Position numbers and translations under genes: made by a program
Notes under the pieces: model-generated
The model's input: the letters and a program-made list of their open reading frames with translations, nothing else
What the model was told of the DNA's origin: nothing
Database searches by the model: none
Shown: positions 16,636 through 25,449 of the stretch, piece by piece
Position numbering within the stretch: position 1 is the first letter of the stretch
How the letters are laid out: every line of letters begins with the position of its first letter
NCBI RefSeq assembly: GCF_000720115.1
Contig: NZ_JOIR01000005.1
Span: 248,001-312,000 of the forward strand
DNA from: Streptomyces sp. NRRL F-2580
Lineage (GTDB): Bacteria > Actinomycetota > Actinomycetes > Streptomycetales > Streptomycetaceae
Reading direction: 5' to 3'
Length of the DNA: 64,000 nucleotides

Positions 16636-17280
16636 TTACTTGAGACGCGCCATGAGGGCGTGCTCGACGAGAGTGATGAGCGCGCTCTTGGCGTCCGCCC
16701 GGTGGCGGGCGTCCGTCGTGATGATGGGGGCGCCGGGGCCGATCTGCAGCGCTTCGCGGACTTCCTCCGGGGTGTACGGCTGGTGTCCCTCGAAGCCGTT
16801 GAGGGCCACGACGAACGGCAGGCCGCTGTTCTCGAAGTAGTCGACGGCCGGGAAGCAGTCGGCGAGACGGCGCGTGTCGACGAGCACGATCGCGCCGATG
16901 GCGCCGCGGACGAGGTCGTCCCACATGAACCAGAAGCGGTCCTGGCCCGGCGTACCGAAGAGGTACAGGATCAGGTCCTGGTCCAGGGTGTCCGCCAGGT
17001 CGGCGACGAGGATCCGGGCGACTCCGAGCGGCATCGACAGCAGCGCGGAGACCTCCGCGACCGACTTGACCTCGCGGCACAGGGTGCAGATGCGCTGGTG
17101 CTCCGGGAGCAGGCCGGACAGGTGCATCGGATCGGCAGTGGTGCTGACCAGTGCCTCGATGGCGAGCTGGTAGCGGGGCCGGGTCCGGCCGCCGGTCATC
17201 GCGTACGGACGCACCAGCGGCTGATCGCCTTCCGAGTACGAATCTCCGTACGAATCGGAGTAGGCGGGGGGCGGGGTCAT
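16636..17280 (-). CDS. CvnC-CvnD in-frame fusion lacking the GTPase P-loop, copy 2
   Basis: 214 residues. Residues 1-105 are CvnC (DUF742: LVRPYAMTGGRTRPRYQLAI, PEHQRICTLC, PLGVARILVADLA). Residues 106-214 are the C-terminal half of CvnD (TLDQDLILYLFGTPGQDRFW, VVALNGFEGHQPYTPEEVRE, ITLVEHALMARLK). The CvnC C-terminus (about 35-40 residues, present in copy 1) and the CvnD N-terminus with the GxxGxGKT P-loop are absent, but the frame is kept. ATG 17280 follows GGAGGA. The junction falls at the same CvnD position as the break in copy 1. It could be a real fused protein that no longer binds GTP, or an assembly error. Confidence 0.8.
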   Translation of the reverse strand: MTPPPAYSDSYGDSYSEGDQPLVRPYAMTGGRTRPRYQLAIEALVSTTADPMHLSGLLPEHQRICTLCREVKSVAEVSALLSMPLGVARILVADLADTLDQDLILYLFGTPGQDRFWFMWDDLVRGAIGAIVLVDTRRLADCFPAVDYFENSGLPFVVALNGFEGHQPYTPEEVREALQIGPGAPIITTDARHRADAKSALITLVEHALMARLK

Positions 17281-17432
17281 GGATCCTCCGGGCTGGACAG
17301 CAGTGGTCAGCGTGCCGTCTGACGGGGCGGCCGGTGGGGGGGACTGTATGACGGCCTGGCGGGGGTACTGGATTCCGGGGGCGGGGCCCCGGTCTCCCGG
17401 CCGGAAGTACCGTCCGGCCGGGAGGGGGGAAG

Positions 17433-17846
17433 TCAGCCGAGCAGGCTTCCCTGAAGTTCGGCGCGCAGGTCCGGGGTGAGGACACTGCCCGCGCGATCCA
17501 CCAGGAGGGCCATCTCGTAGCCCACGAGGCCGATGTCGCACTCGGGGTGCGCCAGTACGGCCAGCGAGGATCCGTCGGAGACGGACATGAGGAAAAGGAA
17601 TCCCCGGTCCATCTCGACCACGGTCTGGTTGACGGCGCCGCCCTCGAAAATGCGGGAGGCACCGGCGGTCAGCGACGTCAGTCCGGAGGCCACGGCCGCC
17701 AGCTGATCGGCGCGGTCGCGGGGGAATCCTTCGGACATGGCCAGAAGGAGTCCGTCGGCGGAGACCACCACCGTGTGGGACACCCCTGGGGTGTTGTCCA
17801 CGAAGTTGGTGATCAACCAGTTCAGGTTCTGTGCCGCCTGGCTCAT
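17433..17846 (-). CDS. cvnB: CvnB, roadblock/LC7 domain protein, copy 2
   Basis: 137-residue roadblock/LC7 protein, nearly identical to copy 1; visible differences include SEGFP for SDGFP and a final SLLG for SLLN. A TTG at 17855, directly after the cvnA stop and six bases after AGGAG, is an alternative start giving MSS at the front. The gap to the fused cvnC-cvnD gene is about 150 bases, longer than in copy 1. The near-identity suggests recent duplication, gene conversion or strong constraint. Confidence 0.9.
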   Translation of the reverse strand: MSQAAQNLNWLITNFVDNTPGVSHTVVVSADGLLLAMSEGFPRDRADQLAAVASGLTSLTAGASRIFEGGAVNQTVVEMDRGFLFLMSVSDGSSLAVLAHPECDIGLVGYEMALLVDRAGSVLTPDLRAELQGSLLG

Positions 17847-17855
17847 CGAACTCAA

Positions 17856-20800
17856 CTATCGCTCCTGCTGGTAAGTGGGGTCGATGTGGTAACTGCCGGT
17901 CGCCGGTCCGTTGTTGCCGGCCTGACGGCCCTGCTGGATACCGCGTCGGAGGTTGGTCAGACGGCCGCGGACGTCATCCGGTGCCCGCGAGACCTGCGGA
18001 CCCGCCTGTGCCTCGGCCTGCTGCTGCGCGGTGCCGGCCACGAGGTTCGCCCGCGGGACCCGGCGGGGCAGCCCCGAGGTCGTGATACCGCCGGCCGCGG
18101 GCTGGCGCACGCGCTCGGCCTGACGCATCAGCTCGTCGTTCGGCGAGGACTTCCAGCTGACGGTCGGCATGCTGCCGGTCGCCGCCGCGGCGGGCTCGGC
18201 CGCGGACTCCTGGCCGCGCTGCGGCAGCGGCTGCTGCGGCGCGGGGGCCGCCGGAGCTGAATGCTGCGGCTGCCGGCCCTGCTGGGGCATCGCCGTGCCC
18301 GGTCCCTGCGCGGGGGGCTGCTGCCCCTCCTCGCGGAACCAGTTCGACTCGAGCGTGTCGAAGATCGGGCTGCGGCCGTCACCGGAGCTCTGGGCCGGCG
18401 GCAGCGCCTCCGGCCGGTGAGCCTGCGGCAGTCGCGGGGTCTCCGGGCGCGCGGGCGGTACGGGTGCGTACCCGCCGCCGGGCTGCGGAGGCTGCGGCTG
18501 CGTGTGCTGCGGCTGGGGCTGCTGCGGGGCCTGGGGCTGACGGGCGACTCCGCCGACACCGGGGCCGCCGGGCCGCTGGGGCTGGTAGCCCGGGCGCTCG
18601 AACTGTCCGGTGGTGGACGGGTCCACGGCGCCCCGCACGTCCGGACGCTCGAACTGTCCGGTCGTGCCGGCCAGGCCGTCGCCCTGCGGCATCGGGGCGT
18701 TGAAGTCCGGGCGGGCGAACTCCGCCGTCGAGCCGGGGCCCGACAGCTCGTCGTGGCCGCGCGCCTGGTCGGCGCCCCAGCTGGTGGTCTGCGGGCCGGG
18801 AAGCTCCGGACGCGGGGCGCCGCCGCGCGGCGGCAGCTGCGGGCGGGCGCCGTTGGGACCCGGGGCCGGTTGCTGCTGCTGCTGCTGAGGCTGGGCCTGC
18901 TGCTGGGGCTGCGGCTGCTGCGGACGCTCGAAGCCGTTGCCCTGCGGGAACCCGGACGGGCCGGCCGCGGAGGGCGACTGGGTCGGACGGGCCTGCGGTC
19001 CGCCGCCGAATCCGGCACTGGCGACCGGACCGCGGGCCGGCAGCGGTCCACCGGCGCCGAAGGCACCCTGGCCCTGGCCCGCGGTGGTCTGACCCTGCTG
19101 CGGACGGGCACCGGGAGCACCGGGGCCGCCCTGCTGCGGACGGGCACCCGGAGCACCGGGGCCGCCCTGCTGCGGAGGCCGCCCGCCCTGCGGGCCCTGA
19201 CCGGAGCCGTCGCGGCCCGGGAGGGCGGCGCGCTGGCCGCCCGCGCCGACCTGACCGCGCTGCGGGCCCGCGCCCACGGACGGCCGTGCGGCCGCGCCGG
19301 GCACGGAAGCCTGACCGCCGGGGGCACCCTGGGCGCCACCGGGGCCGCCCTGACCGCCCTGGCCCGGCATCGGGCCCGGCTTCTTGCCGCCCTGGGCGAC
19401 GTCCACCGGCAGCATGACGAGGGCCGTCGTACCACCCGAGTCGGAGGGGCGCAGCTGGATGCGGATGCCGTGTCGCAGGGACAGGCGGCCGACCACGAAC
19501 AGGCCCATGCGGCGGGAGACGGAGACGTCCACGGTCGGCGGCGACGCGAGCCGCTCGTTGATCGCGGCGAGGTCCTCGGGGGAGAGGCCGATACCGGTGT
19601 CGTGGATCTCGACGAGCACGCGGCCGTCGGGCAGCGCGTGACCGGTGACCTTGACCTTGGTCTGCGGGGAGGAGAACGACGTCGCGTTCTCCAGCAGCTC
19701 GGCGAGCACGTGCACGAGGTCGTTGACGACGCGGCCGGCGACGTCGGTGCCGGGCACCGAGGCCAGCTCGACGCGCTCGTACTGCTCCACCTCGGAGGCG
19801 GCGGCACGGAGCACGTCGACGAGCGGGACGGGGCGCGTCCACCGGCGGCCCGGCTCCTCGCCCGCGAGGACGAGGAGGTTTTCGCCGTTACGGCGCATGC
19901 GGGTCGCGAGGTGGTCGAGCTTGAAGAGCGAGGAGAGCTGGTCCGGGTCGGCCTCGCGCGACTCCAGTTCGGAGATGAGCGACAGCTGACGCTGGATGAG
20001 GCCCTGGGAGCGGCGCGAGAGGTTGGTGAACATCGCGTTGACGTTGCCTCGCAGGAGGGCCTGCTCGGCGGCGAGGCGGACGGCCTCGCGGTGCACGTCG
20101 TCGAATGCCGCGGCCACCTGGCCGATCTCGTCGCGGGTGTGCACACCGACCGACTCCACGGACGTGTCCACGTCCTGCGGGTCGGACTCGGACAGCTGCT
20201 TGACGAGCTCGGGCAGCCGGTCCTGCGCGACCCGCGTCGCGGTGTCCTGCAGGCGGCGCAGCGAGCGGATCATCGAGCGGGCCATGACGAAGGCGCCGAC
20301 GAGGGAGACACCGAGGACGAGGAGGATCAGGGCACCGTTGATGATGGCGTCCTGCTGGGCCTCGTTCTTCAGCTCGCGGGCCTTCTGCTCCATCTCCTCG
20401 AGCAGGGTCAGCTCGATGACCTTCATGGCCTGGAGCTTGGTGCCGTCGGCGTCGTACCAGTCCAGCCAGGACCGGTTCTTCTCGCGGAGGAAGGCGTCCT
20501 GGCTGGCCAGCACGCGGCGCGCGTAATGGTCGGCGGTGGAGATCTCCGAGTTGCTGTCGCCGAGGCCGGCGAGGAGCTCCTCGGTGCGGCCCTGGTAGAC
20601 GAGCTCGAAGGTGGTCTTCGCCTGCGTCTCGCCCTTCTGCGCGGAGAGGGCGTAGAGCCGGTCGTTCTCCTTCAGCTCGCCCTGCTTCTCCGAGGTGTCC
20701 GGGAGCGAGGCGGCGATGATCGCGCGCTGGATGGAGGCGTACTCCTTGGCCGCGGAGAAGGCCGCCAGGGCACGCGTACGCTTGATCATCTCCGGGTTGG

Positions 20801-21554
20801 AGGTGGCCTGCGCCATGTCCTGGGAGAGCGAGAGCAGCGAGACGATCATCCCGTTGTACTCGCTGACGGTCTGCTGGGCGCCGTTGACGTACGCCTTGTC
20901 GCGGACCGTCTGGATGTTCGCGATCTGACGGCCGATCTGCAGCACGTTGTTGCGGATCGACTTGAGGGTGTCGTCCTTCTCGCCCGTGCTGTCGACCTTG
21001 TCGGTCGCGGCGGCGAAGGCCTTGGCTGCGGTGTCGGTCTGCTGGCGGACACCGTCGACGGAGCTGGTGCTCTTGCCCTTGGAGATCGTGAGCGGACCCG
21101 CGGAGAGGTCGCGCTCCTCCTGGAGCATGGCGGCCAGGTTGGTGGCCTGACGGGTCATCGTCGTCAGCAGCTGCATGTGTTCCAGCTGCGCGATGTCGTT
21201 GAGCGAGTCGTTGATGCGGAAGCCACCGAGCGTGGTGGCGGCGACGACCGGCAGGGTCAGCAGCGACACGAGTCGCGTGCTGATGCGCCAGTTCTGCATG
21301 GCGAGGCGAGAGCCGGGCCCACTGGGGGCCTTCGGTATCGCCACGTCCTGCTCGGCCGACCCGGCCTTGGCCTTGCCGGCCTTCGCGGACTTCCCACGGC
21401 CCTTCGCCTTCACCGCGGCGGAGGAGTCGGGGCCTGCGCCTACGACAGCCGGCCCGCGGTTCTGGGCGTGCTGGGGCGAGGAGCCACGGTCGGTCCCGCC
21501 GCGCGGCTCCTGCTCCGCCGCAGCGCTGCCATCCCTCTTGAATCGTCCCTGCAC
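17856..21554 (-). CDS. cvnA: CvnA, nitrate/nitrite-sensor-type histidine-kinase-like protein, copy 2
   Basis: 1232 residues. A Lys/Ala-rich cytoplasmic N-terminus of about 85 residues, then a membrane helix (SLLTLPVVAATTLGGF), a NIT-type sensor region (AAMLQEERDLSAGPLTISKG), a second helix near residues 400-420, HAMP, and a HATPase domain (LLENATSFSSPQTKV, EIHDTGIGLSPEDL, MGLFVVGRLSLRHG). The C-terminal 450 residues are low-complexity Pro/Gln/Gly. I chose GTG 21554 (QGRFKRDG start), with AGAGG ten bases upstream; the frame stays open further 5' to 21809 but the added residues look unlike protein. It is much less similar to copy 1 than the CvnB pair is, so the duplication is old. Confidence 0.88.
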   Translation of the reverse strand: MQGRFKRDGSAAAEQEPRGGTDRGSSPQHAQNRGPAVVGAGPDSSAAVKAKGRGKSAKAGKAKAGSAEQDVAIPKAPSGPGSRLAMQNWRISTRLVSLLTLPVVAATTLGGFRINDSLNDIAQLEHMQLLTTMTRQATNLAAMLQEERDLSAGPLTISKGKSTSSVDGVRQQTDTAAKAFAAATDKVDSTGEKDDTLKSIRNNVLQIGRQIANIQTVRDKAYVNGAQQTVSEYNGMIVSLLSLSQDMAQATSNPEMIKRTRALAAFSAAKEYASIQRAIIAASLPDTSEKQGELKENDRLYALSAQKGETQAKTTFELVYQGRTEELLAGLGDSNSEISTADHYARRVLASQDAFLREKNRSWLDWYDADGTKLQAMKVIELTLLEEMEQKARELKNEAQQDAIINGALILLVLGVSLVGAFVMARSMIRSLRRLQDTATRVAQDRLPELVKQLSESDPQDVDTSVESVGVHTRDEIGQVAAAFDDVHREAVRLAAEQALLRGNVNAMFTNLSRRSQGLIQRQLSLISELESREADPDQLSSLFKLDHLATRMRRNGENLLVLAGEEPGRRWTRPVPLVDVLRAAASEVEQYERVELASVPGTDVAGRVVNDLVHVLAELLENATSFSSPQTKVKVTGHALPDGRVLVEIHDTGIGLSPEDLAAINERLASPPTVDVSVSRRMGLFVVGRLSLRHGIRIQLRPSDSGGTTALVMLPVDVAQGGKKPGPMPGQGGQGGPGGAQGAPGGQASVPGAAARPSVGAGPQRGQVGAGGQRAALPGRDGSGQGPQGGRPPQQGGPGAPGARPQQGGPGAPGARPQQGQTTAGQGQGAFGAGGPLPARGPVASAGFGGGPQARPTQSPSAAGPSGFPQGNGFERPQQPQPQQQAQPQQQQQQPAPGPNGARPQLPPRGGAPRPELPGPQTTSWGADQARGHDELSGPGSTAEFARPDFNAPMPQGDGLAGTTGQFERPDVRGAVDPSTTGQFERPGYQPQRPGGPGVGGVARQPQAPQQPQPQHTQPQPPQPGGGYAPVPPARPETPRLPQAHRPEALPPAQSSGDGRSPIFDTLESNWFREEGQQPPAQGPGTAMPQQGRQPQHSAPAAPAPQQPLPQRGQESAAEPAAAATGSMPTVSWKSSPNDELMRQAERVRQPAAGGITTSGLPRRVPRANLVAGTAQQQAEAQAGPQVSRAPDDVRGRLTNLRRGIQQGRQAGNNGPATGSYHIDPTYQQER

Positions 21555-22133
21555 TAGCGTCGCAACCTCTGGACCAGGCGTCCCGCCGGGCGACCGGTGG
21601 GACGGTGTCGAGTCGTGGGGCACGTGCGGCCCCATGGTGGTCGTCGGTGACCGGCGCGTCTCCCTCTCCTTGCCACCGCGCTCGGCGCTGAGTCGCGCCA
21701 CCTGCGCGCCGGCTGATTTCCCGCGGCGGTCCCGCGAATTCCAGCACAGTGGAGGATCTCCAACAAGGTGCGCGTGTCGGCTTGGAGAGTCGGTTACGTC
21801 ACGTGACAAGCGGGCTACTCGATGTGCGACCGCATTCGGTAGAAACCGGACTTACGCCATCCAAACAACAAGGCTGGCAAGGTGTCCCAGTCGCGATGAT
21901 CAGGAGCGGAATGGCGCATTCAGTGGCGCAATGTCCGTTTCGTCGGGTGAAGTTGACTGTCCATTATGCCGGAAATGACTGGTCACGGGTGAGCAAACTC
22001 ACATAGCCGTGGCCATTACTTCCTGGTTCCGCGGGGGATTCAGATGTTTAGCCTTGCCCCTTAAAGGGTTGGCGCCAGGGTTGGTGCATCGACAGCCGAC
22101 ACTCACAGATCGAACCGAGGACCCCGAACTCCC
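21555..22133. other. Long divergent intergenic region
   Basis: About 580 bases between conservon 2 (minus) and a small plus-strand gene. It is AT-richer than the coding DNA and holds a perfect palindrome GTCACGTGAC (21798-21807) and a GTTACG/GTGAC cluster. No convincing coding frame is seen. It probably carries promoters and a long leader for one or both sides. Confidence 0.4.
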
Positions 22134-22319
22134 ATGAAGACGACGATGATGTTCCGCAACATAGCCAACCCCCGCCGCACCACCCTCGCGCACCTCAAGG
22201 ACGCCGAGGAGCTGCAGGCGGCGCCGGCCACCCCGGAACACTCCGTCGAGCTGCCCACGCAGACGGCCAACCCGCGGCGCACGGTCCTCATGGACGTGCC
22301 GGTCGCCGCCGCGCAGTAG
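22134..22319 (+). CDS. Small protein with duplicated ANPRRT motif, function unknown
   Basis: 61 residues. The segments IANPRRTTL (residues 9-17) and TANPRRTVL (about 44-52) are near-identical and flank an acidic, Pro/Ala-rich middle. There is no signal peptide or membrane helix, and a weak GAGGA lies 12 bases upstream of the ATG. Codon third positions are strongly GC, supporting a real gene. It stands alone between conservon 2 and the FAH-family gene. I recall a short hypothetical at this position in S. coelicolor, which would indicate conservation. Function is not recognised. Confidence 0.7.
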   Translation: MKTTMMFRNIANPRRTTLAHLKDAEELQAAPATPEHSVELPTQTANPRRTVLMDVPVAAAQ

Positions 22320-22416
22320 CCGCACAGCTGCGGAACGCGAAGCGTCCCTGCCCACCGCGTTAGCCTGGGGTCCGCAGACTCCAGCCGACGGACATACAGA
22401 GGGGCAGACGCAACAC

Positions 22417-23205
22417 GTGCGCATCGCCAGGTTCTCGATCGACGGAAATGTCGCGTTCGGCGCGGTCGAGGGCAGCACCGCCCCCGGCGACGAAGCGACG
22501 CTCGTGCTCGACATCATCAAGGGCATCCCGTTCGCCGACTTCGAGCTCTCGGGCACGAAGGTGCCGCTGAGCAAGGTCCGGCTGCTGCCGCCCGTGCTCC
22601 CGAACAAGGTCGTGGCCATCGGCCGCAACTACGCGGAGCACGCGGCAGAGCTCGGCAACGAGGTTCCGGACGCGCCGATCACCTTCTTCAAGCCCTCCAC
22701 CTCGGTGGTCGGCCCCGGTGACCCGATCACGTACCCCTCCTTCTCCCAGGACGTCCACCACGAGGCGGAGCTCGCCGTGGTCATCGGCCGCATGTGCCGG
22801 GAGGTCCCCAGGGAGCGCGTCAAGGACGTCATCCTCGGCTACACCTGCGCCAACGACGTCACCGCGCGCGACGTCCAGCAGCGGGAGAAGCAGTGGGCCC
22901 GGGCCAAGGGCTTCGACAGCGCCTGCCCCCTCGGCCCCTGGATCGAGACCGACCTGGACCCGGGCGACCTGACCATCCAGTGCACCGTGAACGGCGAACA
23001 GCGCCAGCTCGGCCGCACCAGCGACATGGTCCGCTCCATCGAAGACCTCGTCGTCCACATCACCGAGGCCATGACGCTGCTCCCCGGCGACGTCATCCTC
23101 ACGGGGACCCCGGCCGGAGTCGGCCCCCTGAACGTCGGCGACGAGGTCGCCGTCACCATCGAAGGCATCGGCACTCTCACCAACAAGGTGATCAAGCGTG
23201 GTTAA
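22417..23205 (+). CDS. Fumarylacetoacetate hydrolase family protein
   Basis: 262 residues. The FAH-type fold is clear from about residue 60 ([30 protein letters not shown]) and from [18 protein letters not shown], where the metal-binding acidic residues of E-x-E type lie; [11 protein letters not shown] and [18 protein letters not shown] complete the signature. Family members hydrolyse or decarboxylate 2,4-diketo acids or act as oxaloacetate decarboxylases; substrate unknown. GTG 22417 follows AGAGGGG. A TAGCCT -10-like hexamer lies at 22361-22366. It overlaps gltX by eight bases. Confidence 0.88.
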   Translation: MRIARFSIDGNVAFGAVEGSTAPGDEATLVLDIIKGIPFADFELSGTKVPLSKVRLLPPVLPNKVVAIGRNYAEHAAELGNEVPDAPITFFKPSTSVVGPGDPITYPSFSQDVHHEAELAVVIGRMCREVPRERVKDVILGYTCANDVTARDVQQREKQWARAKGFDSACPLGPWIETDLDPGDLTIQCTVNGEQRQLGRTSDMVRSIEDLVVHITEAMTLLPGDVILTGTPAGVGPLNVGDEVAVTIEGIGTLTNKVIKRG

Positions 23206-24673
23206 CGGACCTGTCCGCGTACGTTTCTGTCCCTCCCCGACCGGCAACCCCCACGTGGGCCTGGTCCGCACCGCCCTGTTCAACTGGGCGTTCGCCCGCC
23301 ACCACGGCGGCACGTTCGTCTTCCGCATCGAGGACACCGACGCGGCCCGCGACTCCGAGGAGTCGTACGACCAGCTGCTCGCCTCGCTGCGCTGGCTCGG
23401 CTTCACCTGGGACGAGGGCCCCGAGGTCGGCGGCCCGCACGCCCCGTACCGCCAGTCCGAGCGCATGGACATCTACAAGGACGTCGCGAAGAAGCTGCTC
23501 GACGGCGGCTACGCGTACCACTGCTACTGCACCACCGAGGAGCTCGACGCGCGCCGTGCGGCCGCCCGCGCGGCCGGCAAGCCCTCCGGCTACGACGGCC
23601 ACTGCCGCGAGCTCACCACCGTGCAGGTCGAGGCGTACCAGGGCGAGCACCGCCCGGCGATCGTCCGCTTCCGGATGCCCGACGAGCCGATCACCTTCAC
23701 CGACCTCGTCCGCGGCGAGCTGACCTTCACCCCGGAGAACGTGCCGGACTTCGGCATCGTCCGGGCCAGCGGCGCCCCGCTCTACACGCTGGTCAACCCG
23801 GTCGACGACGCGCTCATGGAGATCACGCACGTCCTGCGCGGCGAGGACCTCCTCTCCTCGACCCCCCGCCAGATCGCGCTCTACAAGGCGCTGATCGAGC
23901 TGGGCGTCGCCAAGTCCACCCCCGCGTTCGGCCACCTGCCGTACGTGATGGGCGAGGGCAACAAGAAGCTCTCCAAGCGCGACCCCGAGGCCTCGCTCAA
24001 CCTGTACCGCGAGCGCGGCTTCCTCCCCGAGGGCCTGCTGAACTACCTCTCGCTCCTCGGCTGGTCCTTCTCCAAGGACCAGGACGTCTTCTCGATCGAG
24101 GAGATGGTCCAGAAGTTCGACATCGACGGCGTGAACGCCAACCCGGCGCGCTTCGACCTGAAGAAGGCCGAGTCGATCAACGGCGACCACATCCGCCTGC
24201 TCGACCCGAAGGCCTTCGCGGACGCCTGCGCCCCGTGGCTGCGGGCCCCGCACGCCAACTGGGCGCCCGAGGACTTCGACGCCGCGGCCTGGGAGCGCAT
24301 CGCCCCGTACGCCCAGACCCGCGTCACCGTCCTGTCGGACATCACGGCCAACGTCGACTTCCTGTTCCTGAAGGAGCCGGTCGAGGACCAGGCCTCGTGG
24401 GACAAGGCGATGAAGGGCGAGCCGGCGGCCCTCCTGACGACGGCGCGCGAGAACCTGGCGAACGCCGACTGGTCGGACCCCGAGTCCCTCAAGCAGGCCG
24501 TCCTGACCGCGGGCGAGGCCCACGGCCTCAAGCTCGGCAAGGCCCAGGCCCCGGTCCGCGTGGCCGTCACCGGCCGCACGGTCGGCCTGCCGCTCTTCGA
24601 GTCCCTGGAGATCCTGGGCAAGGAGCGCTCCCTGGCCCGCATCGACGCCGCGCTGGCCAAGCTGGCCGCGTAG
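23198..24673 (+). CDS. gltX: Glutamyl-tRNA synthetase
   Basis: 491-residue class I aminoacyl-tRNA synthetase charging tRNA with glutamate. Signature 1 is [14 protein letters not shown] (residues 9-22), signature 2 is KKLSKRD (about 262-268). Length fits the bacterial enzyme. In actinobacteria, which lack glutaminyl-tRNA synthetase, the enzyme is generally non-discriminating and also makes Glu-tRNA(Gln) for GatCAB amidation. The GTG start overlaps the preceding gene by eight bases. Three tRNA-Glu and two tRNA-Gln genes lie 1.6 kb downstream. A strong hairpin follows. Confidence 0.97.
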   Translation: MVNGPVRVRFCPSPTGNPHVGLVRTALFNWAFARHHGGTFVFRIEDTDAARDSEESYDQLLASLRWLGFTWDEGPEVGGPHAPYRQSERMDIYKDVAKKLLDGGYAYHCYCTTEELDARRAAARAAGKPSGYDGHCRELTTVQVEAYQGEHRPAIVRFRMPDEPITFTDLVRGELTFTPENVPDFGIVRASGAPLYTLVNPVDDALMEITHVLRGEDLLSSTPRQIALYKALIELGVAKSTPAFGHLPYVMGEGNKKLSKRDPEASLNLYRERGFLPEGLLNYLSLLGWSFSKDQDVFSIEEMVQKFDIDGVNANPARFDLKKAESINGDHIRLLDPKAFADACAPWLRAPHANWAPEDFDAAAWERIAPYAQTRVTVLSDITANVDFLFLKEPVEDQASWDKAMKGEPAALLTTARENLANADWSDPESLKQAVLTAGEAHGLKLGKAQAPVRVAVTGRTVGLPLFESLEILGKERSLARIDAALAKLAA

Positions 24674-24687
24674 CACTCCCGTACGTC

Positions 24688-24730
24688 CCGCAGGGGGCGG
24701 CAGCCGAACTCCGGCCGCCGCCCCCTGCGG
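24688..24730 (+). terminator. Terminator after gltX
   Basis: 14-bp stem CCGCAGGGGGCGGC / GCCGCCCCCTGCGG, starting 15 bases past the gltX stop; the loop can pair further through CCG/CGG. Confidence 0.85.
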
Positions 24731-24761
24731 CGTTCCCGCCCCCCATCCGGAAGGACCCGCG

Positions 24762-25439
24762 ATGCCGCCGACCGCTCCCGACTACTCCCGGCACTTCACG
24801 CCGGGCAACGCCTTCCGGGACGAGGACGGGGACCTCGGGACCCTGTCCGTGGCCGCCGGGGGCACGCTGTGGCTGCCGAGCGGGCGGCTCGTGGCCTGCG
24901 ACCCCATGGCGTACCTGGGGCTGGAGGAGGGCGTGCCCCCTTTCCACGACCAGGTGAGCCCGGGCCGCTACCGGCTGGAAGCGGCGCTCGTCACCTGGAC
25001 CCCGGCCGACGGTCCGCCGCAGGCGTCGCCCTACCGGGACCTCGCCGCCGTGCGGCTCGTGATCACCGAGGCGCCGACGGTGTCCTGGGAGCCGGCGCTC
25101 AGCGGAGCGCGGCGCGTGGGCGGCCTCGGGCCGGACCGGTTGCAGGGCTATGGGGTGGACGCGGGCCTCGGTGCGTTCCACGACGCGGCCGCCGGGCCGG
25201 GCTTCGCCGACCGCGAGGCCACCCGCGAGCTGCTGCGCGCCCCGTTCCTCGCCGACGGGTACCGGCATCCCGGCCCGTACGTCATCACCGGCCGCGGCGG
25301 CCACCAGGCGGCGGTCTTCCGGTCCGGCTGGGGCGACGGCGTGTATCCGACCTGGACCGGACGGGACGAGGACGGCGGCGTGACCTGCTTCCTCACCGAC
25401 TTCTTCGTCGTGCCCACGGAGGCCGGGGCCGCGGCGTAG
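24762..25439 (+). CDS. DUF4241 domain-containing protein
   Basis: 225 residues matching the DUF4241 pattern as I recall it: LWLPSGRLVACDPM near residue 50, a central region with VDAGLGAFHD, and the C-terminal GDGVYPTWTGRDEDGGV followed by FLTDF. No membrane segment or signal peptide. Function of the family is unknown. ATG 24762 has GGAAGGA upstream. It is followed 11 bases later by a HAD phosphatase gene, whose own -10-like box overlaps this stop. Confidence 0.8.
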   Translation: MPPTAPDYSRHFTPGNAFRDEDGDLGTLSVAAGGTLWLPSGRLVACDPMAYLGLEEGVPPFHDQVSPGRYRLEAALVTWTPADGPPQASPYRDLAAVRLVITEAPTVSWEPALSGARRVGGLGPDRLQGYGVDAGLGAFHDAAAGPGFADREATRELLRAPFLADGYRHPGPYVITGRGGHQAAVFRSGWGDGVYPTWTGRDEDGGVTCFLTDFFVVPTEAGAAA

Positions 25440-25449
25440 GCTCGGCCCC

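Noticed and set aside
11658..21554. Tandem conservons as a recently acquired genomic island
   Set aside because: No flanking repeats, integrase or compositional break; the CvnA copies are highly diverged, and I recall a conservon at this position in S. coelicolor.
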